Positions 23,811 through 35,905 of a stretch of 64,000 nucleotides of DNA are shown piece after piece. The stretch spans positions 1,178,001 to 1,242,000 of the forward strand of contig JABYQQ010000012.1 in the NCBI GenBank assembly GCA_022605405.1, in the 5' to 3' direction. Position 1 is the first letter of the stretch. Each line of letters begins with the position of its first letter. The notes beneath the pieces were generated by a model. It saw nothing but the letters and a program-made list of their open reading frames with translations. It was not told the origin of the DNA and searched no databases. The stretch is from Earliella scabrosa (taxonomy: Eukaryota > Basidiomycota > Agaricomycetes > Polyporales > Polyporaceae). The translations under genes and the position numbers were made by a program.

Positions 23811-26800
23811 TGGGAGAGGAGAAGCTGGTCAAGGTCGACTCCAACGACACTGACGTCGAAAAGACACAGGTCAAAGATGTGCCTGTGCACGAAGCCGCCC
23901 ATACGGGCCACAAGTTTGATCTTGACACTGGCGAGGACTTTGTGAGGTTCCGCAGACACTGGTGGCAGCTTTGGTATGTTCAGCCTCGCTTATGTACTCT
24001 GCAAGTGTTGCTCACACGACGCTGTATTCAGGCTGCCCAAGGACCCGCCTCCGCCAGCACCCACGTCTTTGGATGATGCATCTGTCATTCCTCTCGTCTA
24101 CTCCTCGTTTCTGTCCATCCTAACCTACACATGGATTAATCCCATAATGGTGCGTGTATGCCCTCTATCCGATTCATCTCACCTCTTACGTCCAGTCACC
24201 AGAGTCTCGGGTACCAGCGCATCCTCCAGGCCACGGACCTCTGGAAAATGGACGAGAGCCGCCAGTCCGGCAACCTCGGTGCACAGCTCGACCAGGCGTG
24301 GGCAGCCCGCGTCAAAGCAGCAGAGGACTGGAACGCGCGGCTCGCCGCAGGGGAGATCAAGCCAGGCGTTCTCAAACGCGCCAAATGGTCTGTACAGGCA
24401 CTTCGGGGCAAAGGAGCATACAGTGCGCGTCGCGCCGCGCTCGAGACACACTGGCGTGAGGTCGACGGGAGGAAGGAGCCCAGTCTCGCGTGGACGCTGA
24501 ACGACGTCTTCGGACGCGACTTCTGGGCCGGCGGGCTGTTCAAGGTCTTCGGCGACACTTCGCAACTTATGGGCCCCCTCCTCGTCAAGGCGATCATCAA
24601 CTATGGCAAAGAGCACGTCGCGGCCACGGAAGCAGGACGCGCTCCCCCGAACATCGGCCGCGGCGTCGGTATGGCCTTAGGTCTCTTCTGCGTCACCGTC
24701 ATGACCACTGTCTGCCAACACCAGGTATGCACGCATTCAAGGCGTATTTCTATGTCGATCGTGTATGCGCTGAATATGATTGGATCCCCTCTCCTGGTAT
24801 AGTTTTTCTGGCGCTCTATGACTACCGGACTCCTCGCGCGTGCCGCACTGATTAGCTCAATCTACAAGCGCGGCGTGAGCCTCACAGGAAAGGCTCGCAC
24901 GACGCTCCCCAACGCGGCCCTCGTGACGCACATATCGACAGACGTGAGTCATCCGCTCGCTCACCGTCCATCAGCCACCAGATAACGCTCGTCACGATGT
25001 CGCTCGCGTCGAACAGGTCAGTCGCGTAGATGCCTGTGCGCAGTGGTTCGTGAGTAATATCGCCGCACCCCCCAACGTTTTCGTGCCTGGGCTCACCACT
25101 CAAATTCGTCCTTAATCCTTCGGCCGACACGCGCCGACGTCGATCACTGGCATCCCATCCAGCATGCGGGTGCGTACCGATAATCCTCCCCCGCTCGTTG
25201 GTCCCCCCGCGTCGTGTATCGCGGAAGATCGCTCATCCCCCAGAGGTGCTGACACACGGATGCTGTGCAGTGTGGACCGCACCGATCCAAGTGACGATAT
25301 GCTTGATCATCTTGTTGGTCCAGGTGCGTGCTTGGCGGGCTCGTCGCGATAACCATTACCATATCGCTCCCTCCCCCCCTGCAGCTTCGACTTTTGCCAT
25401 GTCCGCTAACGAATGTGCATTGTGTGTGTGCGTGTGTGTTGCGCACGTTTCTAGCTCGGGCCGTCCGCGCTGGCAGGCTTCTCGCTCTTCCTGCTGATCA
25501 TCCCGATCCAGGAGCGCGTGATGTCCTTCCAGTTCCGCACGGGCAAGAAGTCGCTCAAGTGGACGGACCGCCGCGCGAAGATCATCCTCGAGGTCCTCGG
25601 TGCGTCTGTCCCCCGCCATCTGTGCTGAGTGAATACAATACATACGTGATGCCGCGGCGCAGGTGCGATGCGTGTGGTGAAGTACTTCTGCTACGAGCAG
25701 CCGTTCTTGAAGCGTGAGTGGCTGCATGTGCGAGTTCGGAGATTCGGGTTTTGTTCAAACGCGCCCCACCGCATATGTGCAGGCATCTTCGACGTCCGGC
25801 GGAACGAGCTCAAGGGGACGCGCAAGATCCAGGTCGCGCGCTCCGCAAAGTAAGCAACCTCTCCCCATACTCTTTTCACTGCTCCGCTCACCGCTCCCTC
25901 GCGCACAGCATCGCCGCCGCCTACTCCGTGCCCGTGCTCGCAGCAACGATCGCCTTCGTAACCTACACCGCGACAGCACACGAATTCGACGTCGCGATCA
26001 TCTTCGCCTCGCTCTCGCTCTTCCAGCTCCTCCGGCAGCCGCTCATGTTCCTCCCCCGCGCGCTCTCCGCGACGACCGACGCGCAGAACGCGCTCGTCCG
26101 CCTCACGCGCGTCTTCCGCGCCGAGACGCGCGGGGACGCGGAGGACGCGGTTGAGATCGACCGTGCGCAGAAGCACGCGCTTGAGGTGCGGGGGGCGACG
26201 TTTGTGTGGGAGGAGAGCGCTGCGGCGGGGGACGTGCTTGGGAATCCGGTTAAGAAGGAGAAGGAGAAGGGTGGGGCGGGGAAGGACGGGGCGGGCGGCG
26301 GGATGGGCAGTGCGACGCCGCTGAATGTGGGCCCGCCGTTCCAGCTGAAGGATGTATCGATGCTTGTTCCAAGAGGGACGCTTGTTGCGATCGTCGGTTC
26401 GGTTGGCAGGTATGTTCGTCCCGCGACTCTCAGGTTAGGTCACACTAGCTGACAAGACTGTCACAGCGGGAAGGTAAATGGGACTTTTTGGACTTACGGG
26501 GACACATTCGCTAACGCCTCTGAAGTCGAGCTTACTCCAGGGCCTCATCGGGGAGATGCGTAAGGTCCAGGGACACGTCTCCTTTGGAGGTCGTGTGGCG
26601 TATTGCTCCCAGACCGCATGGATCCAGAACGCGACTCTGGTAGGTATATGTTGCCTTATGTCTGCGCATACTGCTGACGGCGGACTGGTGCAGCGCGAGA
26701 ACGTCTTGTTCGGGCAGCCGTACGACGAGGATAGGGTACGTGCTCTCGTAGCCTATCACGTCGCGCACCACGTTTACCGCCGTCGTAGTATTGGAAAGCT

Positions 26801-29800
26801 ATCGAACAGGCCTGCCTTTTGCCTGATCTTCAGCTGCTTGCGGATGGTGACCTAACAGAGGTATGATCACAACCGTGATACCTCCTGCGGTGGCTCTTAC
26901 TCTACTACAGATCGGTGAGAAAGGCATCAACTTGAGCGGCGGTCAGAAGCAGCGCGTGCGTCTTCTACATCTTTCCGTCGCTCTAGTATGACTTCATGCT
27001 TGGGTTGAACATTTAGGTCAATATCGCTCGTGCGCTCTACTATGACGCCGACATCGTCATCTTCGACGACCCGCTCTCTGCTGGTGAGTGTATACGACGC
27101 GATCCGCTACCGTACGTCGTTCTAACCAGCCTGCCAGTCGACGCGCACGTCGGCAAGGCTCTCTTCGCGGACGCGATCATCGGTGCCCTCCGCAACCGCG
27201 GCAAGACCGTCATCCTCGTCACCCATGCCCTCCACTTCCTCTCGCAGTGCGACTACATCTACACGCTCGAGGCGAGTACATTTATAATTCCCCTCTCGGT
27301 TGTCGGTCCATATCTGACCAACGCACAGAACGGTCGCATCGAAGAGCAGGGCACGTACACCGAGCTGATGGCGAACGGCAAGGAGTTCGCTAGGCTTGTG
27401 CAAGAGTTTGGAGGGAAGACGCAGGAAGAGGAGGACGAAGCTGAGGCCGAGGAGGCGGTCGCCAGGACGGCCAAGTCCCAGGCCCCGGGACTCGACGACG
27501 CGAAGAACAAGTCGGAGGCCATCCAGCGCAAGGGCGCAGGCACCGGCAAGCTTGAAGGTCGACTCATCGTCCGGGAGAAGCGTACGACGGGGTCGGTCAG
27601 CTGGGGAGGTGACGAACTTTCACATAGGGTTCGTGAAGTATGAACTGACCCCATCGGACACGTAGTGTACGGAGATTACCTCCGAGCGGCTCGAGCAACC
27701 TTCACCGGTCCAATTCTGATTCTGACCATGCTCATCACGCAAGGCTCCCAGATCATGAACAACTACACGCTGATCTGGTGGCAGGCAAAGTGAGCATAAT
27801 GCTTAGTCCTGAAACACCGCGTTATCTCTTGCTGACCATGACCCTCCAGTACTTTCGACAAGCCCAACTCGTTCTATCAGATCCTCTACGCGGGCTTGGG
27901 CATCTGCCAATCGCTCTTCACCTTCGCGCTGTCGGTAACTCTCTCGCTATCAGCAGCTCGTCAGACTGACGTGTTCTACAGGGGTGTGGCCATGGACCAG
28001 ATGGGCTTCTTCGTGTCCCAGAATCTGCACCACGACTCCATCAGGAACATTTTCTACGCGCCCATGTCGTTCTTCGACACTACTGTATGGGTCCTGATAT
28101 GTTGGTCACCCAAATTCGCACTGATGAGTTACACAGCCCATGGGTCGCATCCTGAGCGTATTCGGAAAGGACATCGAAAGTAAGCCGATCCTCCGGTGCT
28201 CATGCGCAAAAGCTGACACGTCTGCTGCCTTACAGATATCGACAATCAACTTCCAGGTTTGTGGGGGGACCTATCGCACTAGACCATTTCACTAACCTGA
28301 TACAATTCTAGTGTCAATGCGACTCTGTCAGTACTCAATTGTTCCCTCGCAGTCACAGCTTCTGACTCTTGCCTGCTCACAGTCGTTCTCACTATTGCGA
28401 ACGTCCTCGGTAGTATTGTGATCATCACAGTCATTGAGCACTACTTCAGTAAGCAGTCATCGCCCAGAAACAGCCCTCGCGATTGCTAACACCCGCACAG
28501 TCATTGCCGCCGTGGCCATCGCCGTTGGCTACAACTACTTCGCCGCCTTCTACAGGGCCAGTGCTCGAGAGCTCAAACGGATCGGTCAGTGATATGAGGA
28601 GCATCTCTACCATGATTCACTGAACGCTAAAGTGGTTCTTTAGACAACATGCTGCGCTCGCTGTTGTACGCGCACTTTGCAGAGTCGCTGTCCGGTTTGC
28701 CGACGATTCGGAGCTACGGAGAAGTGCAGCGCTTCCTCCGCGACAACGAGTTCTACGTGGACCTCGAGGACAGAGCGGCGTTCCTCACGGTCACCAACCA
28801 GAGGTGCGCTTAAATAAGAGCACGAGTGCGAGTGCGAAACTAAGTGGTCGGTCTAGATGGCTGGCCATTCGTCTTGATTTCCTTGGCGGAATCATGGTAT
28901 TCATCGTGCGTACAATCAACCCAGCAGCGTTATCTGCTAGTGAACGCGCTCTTCAGGTCGCTATGTTGGCTGTCTCCAACGCGTCTGGCATCAACCCGGC
29001 GGAGATCGGTCTGATCCTGACATACACCAGTATGTGTGCAGCGAATGAGGGGAGATGTGAATTGGCACTGATCGCGTCCTTCTAGCTTCGTTAACCCAGC
29101 TCTGCGGTATGCTTACCCGACAGTCTGCCGAAGTCGAAGTCAGTGCTTTGTCCATTGTATCATAATGTGATCGAGGGCTGACTGTTACACACAGAATTAC
29201 ATGAGCTCCGTCGAGCGCAGTATGTGCTTTCTTTGGCATCTCATTGGAAGTCACGATCTCACAAACTGTACGATAGTTGTGCAGTACAGTCGACAGGACC
29301 AGATTCCGCAGGAGGCGCCCCATGAGATTGCTGAAAAGAAGCCGCCTTCAGAGTGGCCTGCCGAGGGTGCTATCGAGTTCAAGGAGGTCGTAATGCGCTA
29401 TCGGCCAGGCCTACCGTTCGTGCTCAAGGGGCTCTCTATGCAAATTAATGGCGGTGAGAAGATCGGTGTAGTTGGAAGGTGAGTCGACCTTGTGCAGTGC
29501 TCACAATGGCTCTAACTCTTGTCACAAGGACCGGCGCGGGGAAATCTACCTTGATGCTAGCACTTTTCCGGATCGTTGAGCTCACATCAGGGTCTATCAC
29601 TGTTGATGGGTCAGCAGCGTGTGTCTCCTAGACCTACGGTACATTTCACTGATACTGGGGCACGGGCAGCATCGACATCTCTAAAATTGGTCTCAAGGAC
29701 CTCCGGAGCAAGATCTCCATCATCCCTCAAGATGTACGTATCCCGCCAGCCACCCTGTGCGCGCGCTATGGCTAACCGTCTGTTACTGTAGCCCCTCCTA

Positions 29801-30662
29801 TTCAGCGGTAAGTGCTTAGCCCCCAATCATTTTTGACGTGCCATCCACTGAGCACCGACTGCAGGAACCATTCGCTCCAACCTCGATCCGTTCAACTTAT
29901 ATGTGCGTACGTCTCGCTATGGAGCTGCAACTTCTATTGACTACCTGCCATTGACAGACCGATGCGCAACTGTGGGATGCCCTACATCGTTCCTTCTTGG
30001 TGGAGTCGCCCAAGGTGGATGTAGACGGCACGTACACGCCAACCTCGCGCTTCAACCTCGATACCATCATCGAGAGCGAGGGTTCCAATTTGAGTGTTGG
30101 CGAGCGTAGTCTGCTCAGTTTAGCGCGGGCCCTGGTCAAGGACAGCCAGGTTGTTGGTACGTATAATACAGTTCCCCGAATCCGTCGCCGTGCTAATTTC
30201 CTACATAGTGCTAGACGAGGCTACGTGAGTTGAATCATGCCTCTCTACTCAGGAGTGCGCTCGCTGACATGGATTCGTGCATACAGTGCATCGGTGGATC
30301 TCGAGACGGACGCGAAGATCCAGCATACGATCCAGACTCAATTCCGACACAAAACACTCCTTTGCATCGCTCGTGAGTTCCAAACAACTGCTCGCGTAAA
30401 CCGCCCTGACTCGCTGCGATTCAGACCGTTTACGCACCATCATCTCCTACGACCGCATCCTGGTATTGGAGGCGGGAACCATCGCGGTAAGTCTGGGCAC
30501 TTTATATAACACCAGATGGACGGCCCCGTATTGACGCTTCGCAGGAATTCGACACTCCGCGGAACCTCTTCAGCAACCCCAACAGCATCTTCCGCGGGAT
30601 GTGCGAGCGCAGCGGGATAACGGTAGATGAGATTGAACGTTCACGCTCTAAGCTCGGCTAAG
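23811..30662 (+). CDS. ABC-C family transporter, YOR1 (oligomycin-resistance) type
   Basis: Plasma-membrane ATP-driven efflux pump of the MRP/CFTR class without TMD0. Start MGEEKLVKVDSNDTDVEK at 23811. TMD1 runs from LTYTWINPIM to about 26100. NBD1 has Walker A GSVGSGKSSLL, Q-loop YCSQTAWIQNATL, signature INLSGGQKQR, Walker B IVIFDDPLSAVDAHVG and H-loop THAL; Asp replaces the catalytic Glu, as usual in ABCC NBD1. TMD2 follows (27670-29100). NBD2 has GRTGAGKSTLMLALFR, IIPQDPLLFSGTIR, NLSVGERSLLSLARAL, VVLDEATASVD and AHRLRTI. Stop at 30660-30662 after RSRSKLG. About 30 introns of 45-70 bases; several exons are tiny, including 7 nt for the Gly-Lys of Walker A (26467-26473), 16 nt for PLLFSG (29792-29807) and 16 nt for Walker B (30209-30224). 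The frame is intact throughout. Confidence 0.93.
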
Positions 30663-30842
30663 GGGCGATGCCATGATTTCCGCACGAACGCATTAGACAC
30701 TGTAGTATACATTGGCACGATAGCATGAAGATAGAGATGACGAAAGCCGATGGGATGGGATGGGATGCTAGATATAGACACATACAAGTACATCACGAAT
30801 GAAAAAAAAGATGGAGCACGGGGAGATAATACAAGATTGAGC
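30663..30842. terminator. Short convergent 3' region, ABC / Zn2Cys6 gene
   Basis: Only 180 bp separate the two stop codons, so both transcripts must end within this stretch and may overlap. A GGGATGGGATGGGATG triplet repeat lies near 30752-30770. Confidence 0.4.
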
Positions 30843-33800
30843 TCAGTGGGTAACATTGGCGTCGGGGTTGAACCGCATCTGCACGTCGTTGTCTTGAATG
30901 GCATCCATCCAGCTGAAGCCTGGCACGTACACATATCCGTTCAGCACCTCTGCGGGATCGAGAGAGACTAATATGGGAATGGCTCACCTGGAAGGACCAT
31001 ACTCGACCACGTTGGATCAGTGAGCGTCTGCATCGACTGCAGCATCTCATGATCGAACGGCAGAGGGGGCGCACACAGCTCCGCGGCATCGACGGGCTGG
31101 AACAAGGCACTCTGGTACTGCATTCCAAGAGCATCAGACATCTGTGTGTCCGACGAGAACGTCGCGCCTGGCTTCTGGTCCGTCAAATGGGAGGTAGTCG
31201 AACGCATTTCGGGCGTCGGCGGCATCGGAGACATGCTCGGTCGGTCAGACGCCTGGTCCGAGACGGGGGTCGTCGCGAGCATCTTGGTAGCCTTCTTCAT
31301 CGCGGACGGGGAGTGGTCCACGCTGGCGTTGGGCATGCTGAGCAGGCCGTGCAAGAAGCGCGAGTACATCTTCGGTCCATGCCGGTCGTCGATGGCGATG
31401 TCTGGCGACCCGAGGAAGTTCGCGGTGTCTTCGACCATCGTACGGATCTCGACCCTGGTGTCTCTCGGGATGTAGTTCACGTACTTGGGATGCAACAGCT
31501 GCAGCGAGGGTCAGCATCCTTGATAGGACTTCGCACCATCACGCCCGTACCTTGATCAAGAAGGCGCATGTGAACGTGATGAACACACATTGAGCCTCCG
31601 ATGCGTGTCGTAGGAAGATTCCTGATGATTGAGAGATGAGCAAACGGTGGTGGCGCGATGATATGGTTCCTGGACATACTCAAGTGAGGAGCCCCTATAT
31701 CGTCCAATACTGTCCGGATGAGGTCCTTCGAAGCACGGTAACACTGTGGGGCATGTGAACGTCAACGCGCGACGTCCGAAAAATCAGTAACATGCACTCA
31801 CCCTCCAGAAGAAGGCCTCATTGAACGGTTGCTTCGGGTCCTGGCCGACCGTATGCTGGAACGCGAACGAGAGGACGGTCATTCGCGCATAGCTGAAAGC
31901 GACCTTCAAGATGTTCGTGCGGAACTCGTAGCACAACGTGTCCCGCTTGTGCTCCCGCAATCGTACAGCCCAGGTTTCCCATAGGCGTGCGAGCGTATCA
32001 TCCGTCTGCGTAGCTTCAGCGGTAGCATCGGCATTCTGCGATCACGATGACGGTGAGCAATCATACGGGCAAGAAGGCAGACCGAAGGAAATACCTTGTT
32101 GAGACCCACGGGATGCTCCGGGTCGCTGAAGATGACCGCCCTGTAGTCCGCAAGCACCTTCAACTCGGCATTGTACGCGCACAGGTGAATGTCGATGTCG
32201 GGGATGTTGTATGGCGAGCTCTTGTACCAGAACTCCGAGTGGCACGCGACGTAGTCAAGGTTGTTGATGATCGGCGCCTTTCCGTACTGGGAGGAGAATG
32301 AACGATCCAAGTTGTAACAGTTGAGCCACACGCGCGTGCGATTCAGCATCTCCCGGGCGTGCTGCTCGTTACGCGGCTGCACAGTGTGCACATGGTGCAG
32401 GTTGATGTCGACCGCGATGCTAGAGCACCGTAGCATAGTCAGCTCACAGCAGCCGGAACTGTAGATGACGACCTACCGGAGTGCAAGCCCTAGGTACACC
32501 CATCCTCGATCCTCTTCCCACTTCCTTGCGGGGACAGGCCACAGGGCAAGCAGAAGGTACGCGGCGACAGTCTCTACGCTCTTCTGTCCTCCTATCAAGG
32601 TTGATCCTCCAGCAAGGCGGGCGCAGTTCATAGCTTGCTGATAGAGCTCCGGGCGATCTACGGAATATCTAGAGGCTACTCCGCAGACTGAAACACTGTC
32701 AGACCACTGGATGACGAGTGACCAATATTGGACACTCACTAGCGGTAAATAGGAAGGGGCTTCTCCAATAAGTCTTCTGAGCGGTGTAGAGTACAGGATC
32801 TAGAAGGGATATAGATGGATTCATGTAGTCGAAGAAGCTGAAGTTGGATGGATCAGTAGGGTATCGGTCTCGACACAAATGGTAGGACGCACGTCTTGAA
32901 CAGTTTCTCTACTTCTGCTGGGCTGACCAACCCACTACGAAGAATGTACGGTGTCTGATGTTGCGCATACATAATCGGACGATCCGGCCCAGGACCTGAG
33001 ATCGAGTCAGCGTTGACGCAGCCAATAAACAGAAGAGCGACTTACTGTCCGCACGGAAGTAGTCGTCATTCGCCACGCCATACTCGTTGTCCTCCGTGGT
33101 GCTAACACTCGGGCTTCTGCTCGACTTCCGGCTTCTCGCCTTCCTCAAGCTCATGTTGGCGAGAAGACCGATGGGCGTCGCTTCTACCGGAAGTATCGCG
33201 AGCTTCTCCCGTGTCCGACTCTTCCGCCGGCGGGAGCTAGTTGTATTATTGCTGCCTGTCTCGTCCACGGTCCGTGACGTGCTCGCCTCGCTCGCAGGAG
33301 GGCCCTGCGGGCGCGTGCGACCGCGCTGCCGCTGGACGGACTTGGCGTCGACATCCTCAACCTCGACGTGAATGTCGCTCTTGGTCTCCGCGTCGTCGTG
33401 ACCGCCCTCGTCGTCCGCGTCGCTCGATTCGCTGCTGCTGTCCTTCCAGCCCAGCACGTCGCCTCCATTGACCAGATCCTTGGTCACGCCCGTGCCACCC
33501 ATGTTGATGTATCCGCCAAACGCCTCGATAGATTCGCGCGCCTTGGCAATCCAATCGAGCACATCCGGCTTCGTGACGTGGTCGCGCTCGGGGGTACCAA
33601 TGTCCGACGGGCATAACTCGGACATGTTTGATGGATCTGTCGTGGACGCCGACACGGAATGGGACGGGGAAGACGCGTTGGCAGGCTCAGACTGTTTCTG
33701 ATTTGCACGCTTGTTGGCGACCTCTAGCTGCTTCATAAGCTCCTCGATCTTAGCCGCTTGTTCGCGAATCTGACCCAGGAGCAAGTCACGTCGTCTGCAG

Positions 33801-34880
33801 TACTGGTTATCAGCCATCGCGGCGCCCCCAAAGATAGCACAAGCATTGCGTACGGTGGTGCTCGGCGCTTTTTCCTGCCAGGAATGACACATTCGTGGCC
33901 CCCGTTGAGGCAGCGCTTGCATATATCGGGGTCGGTCTTGAACTCGCACTTGACCTGTAAATGACAGACGGTGAGAACGCCGGAGAAGTTGTGGCCGGGG
34001 CTGGATGCGCACCTTCAGACCCTTGCAACGTGCACATGCCCCAAGGCTGTCGTTTGAAAGGGGTCAATGAGGAGGCTAATGGGGTAGCTGCTAGGCGCGA
34101 CACTTACGGCTTGGGAGGTTTGGCCTCTTCCTTTGTCGGCATACCCTCCTCATGCACGTCTCCGTCCACCGACGACGTCTCGCCCTCCCCATCGTCAAGC
34201 GCGCGCATCCTCTTAGCCGCATGCGGAGCTCCAGATCCGTTGTTGTGGATGGGACCCTGATCCCTGTATGGCATCCCGTGTGGCACGGCCATTCCATAAG
34301 TTGACGACGAGCCATAGTTGGGCGCGATCGGTGATGGGTGGTTTGAATAGACGGGCGTGCGTTCTCCTTGGAACGACCGGACGGTGGGAGTGAGACTGGG
34401 GTGAGCCTGGGGGTTCGAGGCCGAACGAGCATGCTGCATCCCGACGCCCTGACCTTGACCGAACGTAAAGCTGGACCCCTCATCTCCGTAGAAAGGGGAC
34501 GAGGGCATAGACTGGTTCGCAGCCCCAAACGACATGCTGGGATATTGACCGGTCTGGTCGGGAAAGTACTGGCCGCCGCCGTAGAGCTGATCGAAGTTCT
34601 GCGACTGCGCTTGAGTGTTGGGGAACGTGAAGACATAGTCGCCTGCTCCGCCAAACTGCTGTCGTCCGAAGTTGTTGGCAGCATATCCGGGATCCTGCTG
34701 CGCGCGGCGACGGTCCACATTCGAAGAGGGGTGTAGGTCTTCCTGGAGGATATCGTAGCGGGAGGGGTCGATGTCGTACTCGTTCTCGAGCAGAAGTGGC
34801 TGCGATGGGACATTGCTGTGGCTCTGGGGCCAGTCTACGTCGAGAAATTGCGGATGAGGGGGATGTTGGTGTTGTGCCAT
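30843..34880 (-). CDS. Zn(2)Cys(6) fungal transcription factor
   Basis: DNA-binding regulator of the fungal binuclear-cluster class; targets unknown. Start at 34880 (MAQHQHPPHPQFLDVDW); the frame is also open upstream to an ATG at 34964. The first about 260 residues are Gln/Ser/Pro/Gly-rich and disordered. The zinc cluster is spliced across two short introns: C-x2-C-x6-C-x8-C-x2-C-x6-C, from ACARCKGLK to CKRCLNGGHEC, followed by a basic linker (GRKKRRAPP). A coiled-coil dimerisation segment (IREQAAKIEELMKQLEVANK) comes next, then an acidic Ser-rich region, a helix with ARESIEAFGGYINMGG, and the Fungal_trans-type middle region (about 31900-33000). The end is DNDVQMRFNPDANVTH, stop at 30843-30845. 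No ortholog of known function is recognised. Confidence 0.87.
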
Positions 34881-35905
34881 GGCGGAAAGGGTTTGGGAAT
34901 CAAGGCAAGAACTCGGGGGGCTTTGGGGATAGAAGTGATGGGGGTTGAAGAAGGGTCGGGGCACTTCTACTTCCTCAGAACCGATCTAGTGGCTAGCGTG
35001 GTCTGCGTAGAGGAATGGAATCGCGCACGCTAGCGGGAGGGGAGTCAGGACGCGTACGTACAAAGATGTGAGGGAAGGGCCTTTGTAGGCCTTTGATGAC
35101 TCTCTTCGGGGCGGCTGAGAGGGCAAGTAATGCAGAGCGAGGACCTGGATGCTTACGAGGAACGTCCACGGGTTCTTGCCCAATCTCCGAGTGCTCGGCC
35201 TGCGTGCGCGCGGGTGCGGGAATGTACGAATGCAGTGGTCTCGACAAAGGCAGATTCGTCCCCTCGCCGAGAGTCTGTGTCGGATGAGGGTTCGAGTTAG
35301 AATACCAAGAGCGAGCAGTGGGTTCAAATGGCGTGGTTTCGGCGCATGAGGGGAGCGGAGGTCGAGATGGGGCAGGTCACGGTCGAGGACTGCTAACTAA
35401 GGTTTGGCTGCGTATATCCGTCCATGCCCGCCCGAAAGTCACAGTAGCGCCCATCATGGCAGGATCTGCACAACACTCGGCTGAGTGTTGTCGGCTGAGT
35501 GTTGTCAACATGTTCAAAGACTTCATCTTCATGCATCATAGTTAAGTGGACCGGCTTACCCCGTCCCTCGGTCGACGTTCTTCCAACAGAGCGATTTCGG
35601 ACATGCAGGCGCAGCTTGGTCCCGGCGAGCAAGATAGGCAGAACGGTCGCCAAGTTTCCGCTACATGGTTCTTACTCATCAGCCACCACCGCACCAGTCG
35701 CGCGATAAGTAGACATGGACCTGCGTGGACAGGATAAAAGCCAGCACATCTCGTAACGCTGAGAATCGCACGAGTATTCTGGCCTTCTCAGCTTGGGCTT
35801 ACGAAACGACGAGGTAACTTGCCGGCCACAATCGCCAACGCAACCACTGATACTTCTAGTACATCAAGTATCTTAGGTGCAACGAAGTGCCAACTCGGGG
35901 CGCAG
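34881..35905. promoter_or_regulatory. Divergent upstream region, Zn2Cys6 factor / NmrA-like gene
   Basis: About 1 kb between the two start codons. It holds a tandem GGCTGAGTGTTGTC duplication whose first copy forms a CAACACTC/GAGTGTTG palindrome (35471-35506). The ORFs are short and unconvincing. Its length, greater than that of other divergent gaps here, suggests more complex control. Confidence 0.45.

Noticed and set aside
30752..30770. GGGAT repeats near the ABC 3' end
   Set aside because: Only three imperfect units; not telomeric or a real array.
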